The notes beneath the pieces are model-generated. The model ran no database searches. It had not been told where the DNA came from and saw nothing but the letters and a program-made list of their open reading frames with translations. 40,913 nt of DNA, taken from Methanobacteriota archaeon (GTDB lineage Archaea; Altiarchaeota; Altiarchaeia; IMC4; QMZM01). Below, in pieces: positions 32,347 to 40,705 of this stretch. Position 1 is the first letter of the stretch; every line of letters begins with the position of its first letter. The DNA is taken from assembly GCA_903930485.1 (NCBI GenBank), contig CAIYYO010000245.1, positions 1-40,913 on the forward strand, given 5' to 3'. Both the position numbers and the translations under genes were made by a program.

Positions 32347-34683
32347 TCAAGCCTTCTTCGCCTTCAACGCCTTAACGTATTTCTCGGCCCAGGCAGCCCA
32401 TTTGTCGAAGATCTTGTCGTAATCCACGTCCCGGAACCTGCCTCCGTCCCTGTATCTCTGGTCGTCCACCATCGACAAATATTTTTTATTGTAGTCGGCA
32501 GAAGCCTTAAGCTCAAGGATTTCATGCAATCCGGTAACACGGTGCCAGCCGATGATCTTTTCATACATCTTCGACCTCACCAAAGTTTCCTTCCACACGT
32601 GCTCGAGAGTGGTTCCCCTCCGGCCGGCGACGAACCTGATAATCTGCGAGCTTTTAGGATCCAAGCCCTGCGGCACTTCAAGGCAGTCTTTTTCGCTGTC
32701 GTACTCCATCAGGGTCGTGAAAAGGCTATCGGCCTGGGCTCCGCTTCCTATGCTCTCTATGTCTACGTCTTTGTTCAGCTCCGCGATCTCGCTGACTCTC
32801 CGACCTACCGGAAGCCTCTGCGTCACTACCACGGCGTCGGTGGCCTTGAAAGACGTCGCCGGGATGTTCAAGTCGTAAACCACTCGTTCGAAAACGTCTC
32901 TCGGGCCTCTCCCGTGGATCGTTCCTAGGACGGTGTTGCCGGTAGCTCCGACACGTATCGATTCGTACAATACTCTGGCTTCCTGTCCCCTTACCTCCCC
33001 GACGACGATGCTCGACTCCCCCATACGCAAAGAAGACCTCAGCGCGTCATCTGCGGTGATGTTTATCCCCTCGCTCGTGGTTATCGGCTTAGACAGCATC
33101 CTCTGGACCCGGAAACCGATCGCGTTCATCTCCGGGACAGGCAGCTCCAAGGTGTCTTCAAGAGTCAGTATCCTGTACTTAGGATTCATCGACGACATGA
33201 TGCCCCCGAGAAAAGACGACTTGCCGGTTCCGCGGCCGCCTACGATGAGAAGCGCCACCTGGTCGTTGACCATCAAAGTCAGAAGGGCGGCGCCTAGCGG
33301 CGATATCATCTTGTTCTCGACGAACATCGGCATCGTCCAGGGGATCTCGTTCTTGCACCGCAGAGAGAAAGCGATCCCGTCAGGCGAAAGCGGCGGCGCT
33401 ATCACGCTGACACGCGTCTTCAATTCCTCCAGGTCCATGTCCAGTATCGGAGAATTAGGAGAGAGACCTATCCCGCTCTTTAGCACGAATTTCAGGACAA
33501 AGTTGTTGCCCCTGTCCTCGGAGAGATAAATGTTGGTCCTGCAGTCGTCATGGTCGCGGTGCTTGACGTAGACCGGCGTCGTCTCCATCGGCGAATTCAC
33601 ATACACGTCGTTAATATTCGGGTCTTTCAAGAGGAGCTCAATCACGTCCAGGCCTCGCGTGCACCTTATAAGAGTAGAGACCAACTCATTGGTTTCCTTG
33701 ATGCCGAGCAAGATCCCTTTAAGAGAAGCCTCCTCCAGAAGCCTTATCTTGCAAAGAGCCTCGAACTTCTTCTTCGCGCTCTGAGACGTATCCGTCGACT
33801 CTATCTGGCTGCCGGCCGTCTTGAGAAGCCAATCCCTCGTCTGGATAAGAAGCTCAAGGATTTCGGGCTTAGACCGCAGCTCGTACTCCGGAGGTATTAT
33901 GTAATAAAGGTCCTCGTTCCAGGAAGGGATCCTGTAAAGCCTGACCCTCGCCCCGCATACGAAATATTCCTTGCCGAGCGGCTTCGCGTCTTCGGGAAGG
34001 TCCAGCACTATCCTTGCCTCGGAAAGGAACGGCCTCACCTTTGCGATAAAGATCTTCCGGTAAACATCCGAAGTCTTCAGGTCAGGGTAATCAAGGGATT
34101 TTTCGACAAGCTTCGTCTCCTTAAGAGATTTCTTCAAGTAGTCAAGGGTACTTATCCTAAGGTTCGCGCACTTCCGGCATTCAGGCTTTAAATGAACTAT
34201 CTCTTTTTCAACAGGGGAATCCAGGCCCCTATAAGCTTTTATCGGGTCGGTCTTGATCGATTCTATCAACGTCTCCCTCAGGTTTTTCACGTTCTCGGCG
34301 CATTCGCCGCACTCCTCCCGGTATATGCCGAAACATGCCCCGCCGGCGTTGACTGCGATCTCGGATATCTCTTTAAGGGTCTCGACTTCCTCTTTTTCGT
34401 ATTCTTCTGTTGTAAGCCGTCTTGAGAATTCTATCTTGTCTACCGGGTTCTGGATGAGCTTTGTTATCACTTGTTTCCTGCATACGTCATCAGAAAGATT
34501 GGAGGAATGCCTGCATCCTTCGCAGTTCATCCTTAAAGTGGTAAGGCCTACTGCATGGTCTATGTCGTAGCGTTCTTCGCAGGGCGGGACGTATTCGGTG
34601 TTTGTTTTTTTGCCGATCAGCTTCATGACTTCGTCTCTTATCTTTTCGGCATCGCTTATCCTGCTTTGGTTTTCTTTAGGCAT
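32347..34683 (-). CDS. Type II/IV secretion ATPase of the Tad/archaellum class
   Basis: 778 aa, longer than typical TadA/FlaI (about 420-550). Walker A GGRGTGKSS is at 482-490, then an Asp box (LEDTLELP, 508-515), VVGEVRGQEARVLYE and an HGR Arg/His segment. It powers assembly of the pilus. The N-terminal 250 residues carry Cys pairs C54xxC57, C125xxC128 and C169xxC172, with C35, C68, C117 and C243, which suggests a zinc or iron-sulphur domain. The gene is upstream of the platform gene and divergent from the prepilin cluster. The last 60 residues are basic. Confidence 0.93.
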   Translation of the reverse strand: MPKENQSRISDAEKIRDEVMKLIGKKTNTEYVPPCEERYDIDHAVGLTTLRMNCEGCRHSSNLSDDVCRKQVITKLIQNPVDKIEFSRRLTTEEYEKEEVETLKEISEIAVNAGGACFGIYREECGECAENVKNLRETLIESIKTDPIKAYRGLDSPVEKEIVHLKPECRKCANLRISTLDYLKKSLKETKLVEKSLDYPDLKTSDVYRKIFIAKVRPFLSEARIVLDLPEDAKPLGKEYFVCGARVRLYRIPSWNEDLYYIIPPEYELRSKPEILELLIQTRDWLLKTAGSQIESTDTSQSAKKKFEALCKIRLLEEASLKGILLGIKETNELVSTLIRCTRGLDVIELLLKDPNINDVYVNSPMETTPVYVKHRDHDDCRTNIYLSEDRGNNFVLKFVLKSGIGLSPNSPILDMDLEELKTRVSVIAPPLSPDGIAFSLRCKNEIPWTMPMFVENKMISPLGAALLTLMVNDQVALLIVGGRGTGKSSFLGGIMSSMNPKYRILTLEDTLELPVPEMNAIGFRVQRMLSKPITTSEGINITADDALRSSLRMGESSIVVGEVRGQEARVLYESIRVGATGNTVLGTIHGRGPRDVFERVVYDLNIPATSFKATDAVVVTQRLPVGRRVSEIAELNKDVDIESIGSGAQADSLFTTLMEYDSEKDCLEVPQGLDPKSSQIIRFVAGRRGTTLEHVWKETLVRSKMYEKIIGWHRVTGLHEILELKASADYNKKYLSMVDDQRYRDGGRFRDVDYDKIFDKWAAWAEKYVKALKAKKA

Positions 34684-34936
34684 TTTGGATTTGCAGAAGG
34701 TAGACTAGGTTAAATAATAGAAATATATATGTATTAAATGTTTATAAATTATGTATATATTATGGTAATTGTTCATAAATAAGCCATTAAATAGTAATAA
34801 ATGTCTGGAAATAATGTAATCGGGCTTATGAACCTGCTTTAGGGGTTAATCTATAGAATTATAAATATTGTTTAATATTTAAATACAAATTACATATAAT
34901 TTACTAATAAATTTAAAGATAAACGACAAAAGTAAA
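34684..34936. promoter_or_regulatory. AT-rich divergent promoter region of the pilus module
   Basis: About 250 bases, very AT-rich, with several TATA-like elements: TATTATTTA at 34711-34719 on the minus strand, 28-36 bases before the ATPase start, and ATAAATTTAAAG about 26 bases before the first pilin ATG. No ORF of interest and no strong inverted repeat was seen. The composition contrasts with the genes on both sides. Confidence 0.5.
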
Positions 34937-35155
34937 ATGTCAAACAAAATACGAGAGTTTCTAGGAGACGAAAGAGGAGACACAAGCACGGTATTCAAGC
35001 TAGTGCTTGCCATAACGGTGATAGCGGCAGTCCTGGTGATACTGCTATACGTACTGCAGAGCGCGCAGACAGGCGGAAGAAAACTGACGAGTACGCTGAA
35101 CGATACCACAGGGCAGATCACCGAGAACCTGACGAACTTCTCCAAGTCGGCGTAA
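34937..35155 (+). CDS. Short type IV prepilin-like protein 1
   Basis: 72 aa. A short cytosolic head (IREFLGDERG) precedes a probable class III cleavage after Gly (RG|DTSTVFKLVLAITVIAAVLVILLYVL), then a short polar tail (about 25 residues). The length and the hydrophobic stretch starting right after the cleavage point fit archaeal Flp/Tad-type pilins. Paralogous to the next two genes. Confidence 0.85.
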   Translation: MSNKIREFLGDERGDTSTVFKLVLAITVIAAVLVILLYVLQSAQTGGRKLTSTLNDTTGQITENLTNFSKSA

Positions 35156-35186
35156 GGGTGCTCTATTTTGCGGGATCGCCACAGAA

Positions 35187-35399
35187 ATGGAGAGTTTAAG
35201 GAACTTCTTTCGAGATGAACGAGGCGCATCCTCGATGGTGATAAAACTGGTGCTCGCCGTTACTTTGGGTGCGGCCGTTATCGTTATAATGCTCCAGCTG
35301 ATGCATGTGAACCTGGAAGTAGCTTCGAACAGCTCAAGCACCATGAGATCCGGCGCAAAGAATGCAATGGACGGAACTATGAAACAAATATCGGATTAA
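35187..35399 (+). CDS. Short type IV prepilin-like protein 2
   Basis: 70 aa, same layout as its neighbours: DERGASSMVIKLVLAVTLGA with cleavage likely after Gly, then a tail of about 30 residues. It lies 31 bases after pilin 1. Alignment with pilins 1 and 3 is best in the [DE]RG / KLVLA[IV]T core, while the tails differ, as expected if the tails are exposed. The next gene begins 1 base after its stop. Confidence 0.85.
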   Translation: MESLRNFFRDERGASSMVIKLVLAVTLGAAVIVIMLQLMHVNLEVASNSSSTMRSGAKNAMDGTMKQISD

Positions 35400-35400
35400 A

Positions 35401-35613
35401 ATGGGCATTTTGAACAAATTCATAAAGGATGAGAAAGGTGCGTCGGACCTCGTATTCAAGCTCGTTCTAGCAATAACCATAGCCGCGATAGTCTTGATAA
35501 TACTCCTGCAGTTGCTCCACCAGACCCAGGACGCGGGGATGAATGCGACGAAAACTGTCGGAGAAGGGCTCAAGACGTTCGCAGAAAATGTATCCAAAGA
35601 ACTCTCGGGCTGA
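35401..35613 (+). CDS. Short type IV prepilin-like protein 3
   Basis: 70 aa. DEKGASDLVFKLVLAITIAA forms the cleavage site and hydrophobic start, followed by an amphipathic tail (AGMNATKTVGEGLKTFAEN). It starts 1 base after pilin 2 and overlaps the next gene by 26 bases, so it is translationally coupled. It has a sister-like similarity to pilins 1 and 2, indicating recent tandem duplication. Confidence 0.85.
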   Translation: MGILNKFIKDEKGASDLVFKLVLAITIAAIVLIILLQLLHQTQDAGMNATKTVGEGLKTFAENVSKELSG

Positions 35614-36046
35614 GCCTGGCTTCCTGAAAGACACAAGGGGGTCGGGGCTGCAGGACTCTCCCTTCATGATACTTCTTGCCGTACTTGTCATTGTATTCGT
35701 CACGGCACTGGGAACTGGCATCGCTAAGAGTCTCATGGATCTGCAGCAGCACGCGAACGCCGTAGACGCGGCCGAAAAGATATACGATGCCGCAGACCTT
35801 CTAAGCGCAGGGGCGGGAGGCTCGTCAAGGACTCTATGGGTAAATATACCCGCAGGTTACGAGATCTCCTGCGACGGAAACCTTTCCCTGAAAGACGGCA
35901 AAGGAACAATCGGGCAGCCGCTCAAAGTAGACGGGATAACTTTCGAGCCGGCAACCCTCCAAGGAAGGAATGAAAAATATCACCTGAAAATAGAATACGC
36001 TTCCGGAGACGGCAGCCCGACCATAACGGTATCTGAAATAGCATGA
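35588..36046 (+). CDS. Prepilin-like protein with larger ectodomain
   Basis: 152 aa from the ATG at 35588, inside pilin 3's last 26 bases. A start at 35543 is less likely. The head MYPKNSRAEPGFLKDTRG ends in a class III-like Gly, followed by a 24-residue hydrophobic helix (LLAVLVIVFVTALGTGIAK). A beta-rich outer domain follows (about 70-152). It may be a minor pilin. It overlaps the next gene by ATGA. Confidence 0.8.
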   Translation: MYPKNSRAEPGFLKDTRGSGLQDSPFMILLAVLVIVFVTALGTGIAKSLMDLQQHANAVDAAEKIYDAADLLSAGAGGSSRTLWVNIPAGYEISCDGNLSLKDGKGTIGQPLKVDGITFEPATLQGRNEKYHLKIEYASGDGSPTITVSEIA

Positions 36047-36846
36047 AACACCGTATATCCTCGTGCAAAAGGGGCTACGTGACCTGGAGCATCTCAAGGA
36101 TCGGCGTAATGATGGCAGTCGTCCTGCTCATTCTCCTACTTTACATGATCTATCAATACGTGTCCTGCGTCAATGCATCCGATGCCGCGAACCAGGAGGC
36201 TGAGGACCTTGCCGCAGCGATAGAAAAAACGTATTCAGGCCCGTCAGGCCTTGAAACGACGTATACGTTTCCACAATATATTGAGAATCATCCCTATTCA
36301 TTGAACATAGTCTCCGGAGCAAAAAGAGGCATCCTCGTCGACATCTATGGGACAAGGTGCAGCCCTTCCAGGGGTGGGGCATCCCTCGCATCGCCGGTAA
36401 AAGAATATCCAACGCCTGTGAAAAACGAGACAGAAGAGAACGTCACCATAATCATCAAGAACATAGGCGACGGAGTCAGGATAGCAAGGAAGCAGGCATG
36501 CGTCAAATGCGTAGTCTTGGACGAATTCCACTATACTGCGCCCGACGACTGCGACAATCCGAACAAGGAATACGTCCGCCTGAAAAATAAATGCGACACA
36601 TCGTGCGATCTAACTGGGTGGGAGATGAAAGACCGGAAAGGGCATACTTACATTTTCCCATCCTACGAGCTCGAAGCAGGGTTGGCAGTTTCGGTGCACA
36701 CGGGCTGCGGCACCGATTCTTCTCAAGACCTTTACTGGTGCTTCGATTCGGGCGGGCTTTGCAAGGCGGTCTGGAACAACGACGGCGACACTTTATACCT
36801 GCGGGATTCCGAAGGCTTTTTATGCCTTGAATACACCTATCCCTAA
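36043..36846 (+). CDS. Prepilin-like protein with lamin-tail domain
   Basis: 267 aa. A basic head (KHRISSCKRG) precedes a hydrophobic helix (VMMAVVLLILLLYMIYQYV). A domain with Cys pairs follows. The C-terminal 110 residues (about 160-267) read like a lamin-tail domain: VVLDEFHYTAPDD, EYVRLKNKCDTSCDLTGWEM, HTYIFPSYELEAG, VHTGCGTD, WNNDGDTLYLRDSEG. Lamin-tail domains in bacteria and archaea sit on secreted enzymes and surface proteins and bind unknown partners. Four extra Cys in this copy suggest disulphides. The start overlaps the previous stop by 4 bases. It may be a pilus-tip adhesin, by inference. Confidence 0.8.
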   Translation: MKHRISSCKRGYVTWSISRIGVMMAVVLLILLLYMIYQYVSCVNASDAANQEAEDLAAAIEKTYSGPSGLETTYTFPQYIENHPYSLNIVSGAKRGILVDIYGTRCSPSRGGASLASPVKEYPTPVKNETEENVTIIIKNIGDGVRIARKQACVKCVVLDEFHYTAPDDCDNPNKEYVRLKNKCDTSCDLTGWEMKDRKGHTYIFPSYELEAGLAVSVHTGCGTDSSQDLYWCFDSGGLCKAVWNNDGDTLYLRDSEGFLCLEYTYP

Positions 36847-36850
36847 CAGG

Positions 36851-37327
36851 ATGGCTTATTCGGGGATAGGTAGAAGAGGCCAGATAGGCCCGATGTCTCT
36901 TGAAGATATTTTCCCGATGCTTGCCGCGATCATAATAGTCTTCATCTTTATCGCCTACATCTATGGGATCGTCGCCGGGAATCTCGAACAGAGGCGGGTC
37001 GAGGCCGGTTACGGGGCCGCAATGGGGCTGTCCGACGAGCTGTATTCTAAAAGTGTTTTTATTTACGGCAACAAATCAGGGCTATTCGATAGCAGGCGGC
37101 TGGATCAATACGCCGGAGATTATCCGGACCTGGCGACGTTGTATGGCATCACTGGGTACGGCTTCTCGGTAGAAGTGCAGGACCTCACGGAACCAGCCCG
37201 CCGTTGGAGCTTTGCGCCGGAAAAAATCGGAACAAACGCGCCCGAGATAGCTTACCCAGTTGCGATCCGCTACTCGGCCGACAAGGTTGATGAGGGTCTC
37301 CTGAAGGTCAAGGTCTGGAAGCTCTAA
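36851..37327 (+). CDS. Prepilin-like protein, last gene of the pilin cluster
   Basis: 158 aa. The ATG at 36851 follows the previous stop by 4 bases; the TTG at 36827 is unlikely. A head GRRGQIGPMSLEDI precedes a hydrophobic helix (FPMLAAIIIVFIFIAYIYGI), with the class III look of GQ/GPMSLE. An outer domain of about 110 residues (PEKIGTNAPEIAYPVAIRYS) has no recognised family. It is the sixth consecutive prepilin-like gene. Confidence 0.8.
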   Translation: MAYSGIGRRGQIGPMSLEDIFPMLAAIIIVFIFIAYIYGIVAGNLEQRRVEAGYGAAMGLSDELYSKSVFIYGNKSGLFDSRRLDQYAGDYPDLATLYGITGYGFSVEVQDLTEPARRWSFAPEKIGTNAPEIAYPVAIRYSADKVDEGLLKVKVWKL

Positions 37328-37352
37328 TATACTTTCTCTCCGATAAATTTAC

Positions 37353-37835
37353 ATGGATTTGGAGATCGTCGATCTGGATAAGCCGTCCGACGTTAACGTG
37401 ATACTGGGACAGACGCACTTCATAAAGAGCGTCGAAGACATTTACGAGGCATTGGTTAATGCGGTACCGGGAATCAAGTTCGGTCTCGCGTTCTGTGAGG
37501 CCTCCGGCGACCGCCTGGTGCGCGTCGACGGCACTGACAAGGATCTGATGGCGCTTGCGTCGAAGAACGCCTTAAAGGTCGGCGCAGGCCATTCATTCCT
37601 AATATTCCTGAAAAATGCTTACCCGGTCAACGTTCTCAACGCCGTCAAAAACGTGCCCGAGGTATGCTCCATATTCGCCGCGACCGCGAATCCGCTGCAG
37701 GTCGCGATCGTCGAGACGGCGTCCGGGCGGGGGATCATTGGCGTGGTCGACGGCGGCTCTCCGCAGGGCGTGGAATCCGAGGAAAAGGCCCGCGAGCGCA
37801 GGGAGCTTTTGAGGAAGATAGGGTACAAGCGGTAG
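37353..37835 (+). CDS. Adenosine-specific kinase family protein
   Basis: 160 aa, full length for the archaeal/thermophile family called adenosine-specific kinase (COG1839). Conserved blocks: NVILGQTHFIKSVEDIYEAL (two parts), GIKFGLAFCEASGDRLVRVDG, ALKVGAGHSFLIFLKNA, NVLNAVKNVPEVCSIFAATANP and GRGIIGVVDGGSPQGVE. The protein binds AMP/adenosine in known structures. Its in vivo role is unclear. Its stop codon abuts that of the convergent gene (TAGCTA, 37833-37838). Confidence 0.93.
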   Translation: MDLEIVDLDKPSDVNVILGQTHFIKSVEDIYEALVNAVPGIKFGLAFCEASGDRLVRVDGTDKDLMALASKNALKVGAGHSFLIFLKNAYPVNVLNAVKNVPEVCSIFAATANPLQVAIVETASGRGIIGVVDGGSPQGVESEEKARERRELLRKIGYKR

Positions 37836-38237
37836 CTATATCTGGCACTTGTATATTTTCAATCCGACAAGAACGTATAGAACCATAAGGATCATCAGGA
37901 GGAGTATGAATACTGTCTCAGCAATCGCTTGGTTCCTGTTTTTCTTTTGACCGATTAAGTCATAGATCTCCGTCGCCAGCATCGATACCGCGAGCCAGTA
38001 CATGATCATTGGTATGATATAGTCTATGGTTTGCTCTTTTGTCGCCAAAAGAGGAGGTCCGAGGAATATCGATGGCAGGCCTGCTATTACCATATATGTC
38101 ATCAAGGCCGTCTTGATCTGCGCAAGATCCTGGGGCAGTGCGTAGAAAATGATATAAGACGTTGTCCATGTTGCGGCAAGGAGGGCGAAGGTTTTGGCGA
38201 TGGTCTGGGTCTTTTGTTTGCTTCCCCATTTTTTCAT
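37836..38237 (-). CDS. Small four-helix membrane protein of unknown function
   Basis: 133 aa from the ATG at 38237 (MKKWGSKQ); the upstream TTG at 38240 would add one residue. About four helices (FALLAATWTTSYIIFYAL; MVIAGLPSIFLGPPLLA; YIIPMIMYWLAVSMLATEI; FILLLMILMVLYVLVGL) separated by short charged loops. No family recognised. Confidence 0.65.
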   Translation of the reverse strand: MKKWGSKQKTQTIAKTFALLAATWTTSYIIFYALPQDLAQIKTALMTYMVIAGLPSIFLGPPLLATKEQTIDYIIPMIMYWLAVSMLATEIYDLIGQKKNRNQAIAETVFILLLMILMVLYVLVGLKIYKCQI

Positions 38238-38435
38238 CAATTAATCCTAAGTATTCGAAGGAAAAAACCATCGGGTCATTGGCCTTCAGTAATTTTATCC
38301 TTATGTGTTTTTTGGTTTAGGAATTAGATTGATATCCGATACTGTCACCTATTTTTCCAAATATATCATGTAAACTATCTATTTTAGGCAATATGTCTTA
38401 TATCCTCCCTCTTAAATCATTCCTACAACTGCTAT

Positions 38436-38443
38436 GGGGGTGA
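38436..38443 (+). promoter_or_regulatory. Strong Shine-Dalgarno site before a 96-aa gene
   Basis: GGGGGTGA ends 6 bases before the ATG at 38450 and decides that start. The segment 38238-38435 holds no gene; CTTATATCC near 38398-38405 is a possible TATA box. Confidence 0.65.
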
Positions 38444-38449
38444 AATGAG

Positions 38450-38740
38450 ATGATACACATCCATCTGGCGAACCATTACGTGCTGAGGGACCTGTCCAAT
38501 GCCGTGGACGACGGCGACATCGATGAAGCCAAGAGGCTTTTCACAAAATATACCGGCCGCTACAAAATGGACCCTGACCTGTCCCCGATTGCTTGCAAAG
38601 TCAACGCATGTTTTGGTAGAATGAGCAGCCAGACCCGGGTCGAAGTAAAAGCAAGGCTGGAAAAACTTTCCATTGCACGCAGGCTTGAAAGCCTTAACGG
38701 ATCCGCGCACTTGTTCCCGAGCCGGCTGACCTTGAGGTAA
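38450..38740 (+). CDS. Small soluble protein of unknown function
   Basis: 96 aa, mostly helical by composition, with no signal or membrane segment. A pair of helices like a tetratricopeptide unit may be present (VLRDLSNAVDDGDIDEAKRLF). The C-terminus is basic. The strong ribosome binding site supports translation. The next gene (helicase) starts 46 bases on, so they may share an mRNA. Confidence 0.55.
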   Translation: MIHIHLANHYVLRDLSNAVDDGDIDEAKRLFTKYTGRYKMDPDLSPIACKVNACFGRMSSQTRVEVKARLEKLSIARRLESLNGSAHLFPSRLTLR

Positions 38741-38786
38741 TATCTTTTTACCTCCTTCTTTTAAGCCTAATCGAATTACTGTTACG

Positions 38787-40646
38787 ATGAGTCTTTTCCC
38801 TTTCGAGAAGGTGCGAGGCGGGCAGAAGGAATTCATGCAGGACGTGGAGGCGGCGCTTGTAAATGGAAGCCATCTCGTAGCTCACGCCCCTACAGGCGTC
38901 GGAAAGACGGTCGCGGTAGTCGCTCCGGCCCTCGCATACGCTCTCGAGAACGGGAAGCAGGTGTTCTTCCTGGCGCCGAAGCATACCCAGCACACTATAG
39001 TCGTCGATACTCTGAAGAAGATCGCGCAAAAGACCTGCCAGGGATTCGTGTCGGTCGACATAATAGGAAAGCAGTGGACCTGTCCGCACAAGGTCGCTGA
39101 CCTGGACAACAAGGAATTCAACGAATTCTGCAGCGCCATGAAGAAGGACGAGCGATGCGAGTATTATTCCGGCGTCCACAAAAAGAAGCTGTCGAAGGAA
39201 GCCCGCAACGCAATAGATCTCGTCAAAGAGAGGCCGCTTCATGCCGAAGAAGTCAGGGAAATATGCTCGACGCGCAGCCTGTGCCCTTATGAGGTCTGCA
39301 TCGAAGCAGGCAAGGGGGCGGATTTCATAATCTGCGACTACTTCCACATATTTTCTCCCAAAGTCCGACGAGCATTCCTCGCCAAGTTGAACAAAGATCT
39401 GGAAGATGCGGTTCTCATAGTCGACGAAGCCCATAACCTGCCGGACAGGATTCGCTCGACCCTGAGCCGGGACCTTACTGATTATTCCGTAGGACGGGCG
39501 GGCAAAGAGGCGGCGTTCCTGGATAGCGAAGCACTGATAGACGGCTACAAGTCGCTGGGCGCGGCGCTGAAAAAACTCGGCAAAGGGATGAAAGCCGGCG
39601 AAGAAAGATTCGTCAAACGAGAGGAATTCATCGAAGATATATCCGGCGAGACCGAGTTAGACTACAAGGACCTGGTCACGTTGTCTTCCGACCTCTCCGA
39701 AGAAGTTCTAAGCCTGCCGAACAGATATCGTTCATATTCAAAGACGGTCTCGCATTTCCTTGAAAGCTGGGCGAAAGAAGACATAGGATACGCCCGAATA
39801 TTCCGGAAGGAAAAGAATTCCCGGTTGTCATACAGGTGCCTCGACCCGTCGGTCTCAAGCAAGGAGGTCTTTGACGCATCCCATACTGCAATCCTGATGA
39901 GCGGAACGCTTCTCCCGCTTGCAATGTACTCGAGCCTCCTGGGTCTGGATCCAAAACGCGTTATTGAAAAAGAGTATCGGTCGCCTTTTCCGAAAGAGAA
40001 CAGGCTTTCGCTGATCGTTCCGGGCGTGACGACGAAGTTTCGGGACAGGTCAGATGAGATGTACCGCCGTTACGCGGAGATTTTGGCCGGCATAATTCGC
40101 GAAGTGCCTGGGAACGCTGCGGTGTTCTTTCCGTCTTACCAGATACTAGGATTCGTTCACACGCATCTATTGGCCCATGAAACCGGGAAAGAGGTCCTTG
40201 TAGAGAAGCAGTCCATGGACAAGGGCGATCGAATAGAGTTGTACCGGCGCCTTGCGAACCTGAAAAACGACAGATGCGGAGGAATACTTCTGGGAGTCCA
40301 GGCGGGGTCTCTTTCCGAAGGAGTGGATTACGCCAACAACATGCTTGATGCTGTGGTCATCGTAGGCCTGCCTCTTGAAAGCCCGAATCTGGAGACCAAG
40401 GCGCTGATAGAGTATTACGACTTCGTATACGAGCGGGGATGGGACTATGGATATATTTTTCCGGCGATGAACCGGGTCCTTCAGGCCGCGGGACGGTGCA
40501 TCAGGAGCGAGACCGACAAAGGCGCGATAGTCCTGATGGACGAGCGTTTCAAATGGAGGAACTATTCCAAATGTTTTCCGCTGGATATGGATTTTGTTAT
40601 CACCGCGGCGCCTGACATTTATGTTAAAAAGTTCTTTGGTCGTTGA
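38787..40646 (+). CDS. XPD/Rad3-family DNA helicase with iron-sulphur cysteines
   Basis: 619 aa, superfamily 2 helicase of the XPD/DinG group. Walker A APTGVGKT at 34-41, then Cys residues C99, C115, C124 and C166 that fit the 4Fe-4S site between motif I and the DEAH box; further Cys are at 160 and 171. The DEAH box is at 213-216 (VDEAHN). Later motifs: ILMSGTLLPL, VFFPSYQILGF, GGILLGVQAGSLSEGVDY and QAAGRCIRSETDKGAIVLMDER. It unwinds DNA 5' to 3' in family members; in archaea XPD is linked to repair. No NucS coupling in the operon sense. Confidence 0.92.
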   Translation: MSLFPFEKVRGGQKEFMQDVEAALVNGSHLVAHAPTGVGKTVAVVAPALAYALENGKQVFFLAPKHTQHTIVVDTLKKIAQKTCQGFVSVDIIGKQWTCPHKVADLDNKEFNEFCSAMKKDERCEYYSGVHKKKLSKEARNAIDLVKERPLHAEEVREICSTRSLCPYEVCIEAGKGADFIICDYFHIFSPKVRRAFLAKLNKDLEDAVLIVDEAHNLPDRIRSTLSRDLTDYSVGRAGKEAAFLDSEALIDGYKSLGAALKKLGKGMKAGEERFVKREEFIEDISGETELDYKDLVTLSSDLSEEVLSLPNRYRSYSKTVSHFLESWAKEDIGYARIFRKEKNSRLSYRCLDPSVSSKEVFDASHTAILMSGTLLPLAMYSSLLGLDPKRVIEKEYRSPFPKENRLSLIVPGVTTKFRDRSDEMYRRYAEILAGIIREVPGNAAVFFPSYQILGFVHTHLLAHETGKEVLVEKQSMDKGDRIELYRRLANLKNDRCGGILLGVQAGSLSEGVDYANNMLDAVVIVGLPLESPNLETKALIEYYDFVYERGWDYGYIFPAMNRVLQAAGRCIRSETDKGAIVLMDERFKWRNYSKCFPLDMDFVITAAPDIYVKKFFGR

Positions 40647-40705
40647 AGGGGGCCTCAGCCCATGTTATCTGCTTTCGGTTCGTATTTCTTATTGAGGATT
40701 TAACT

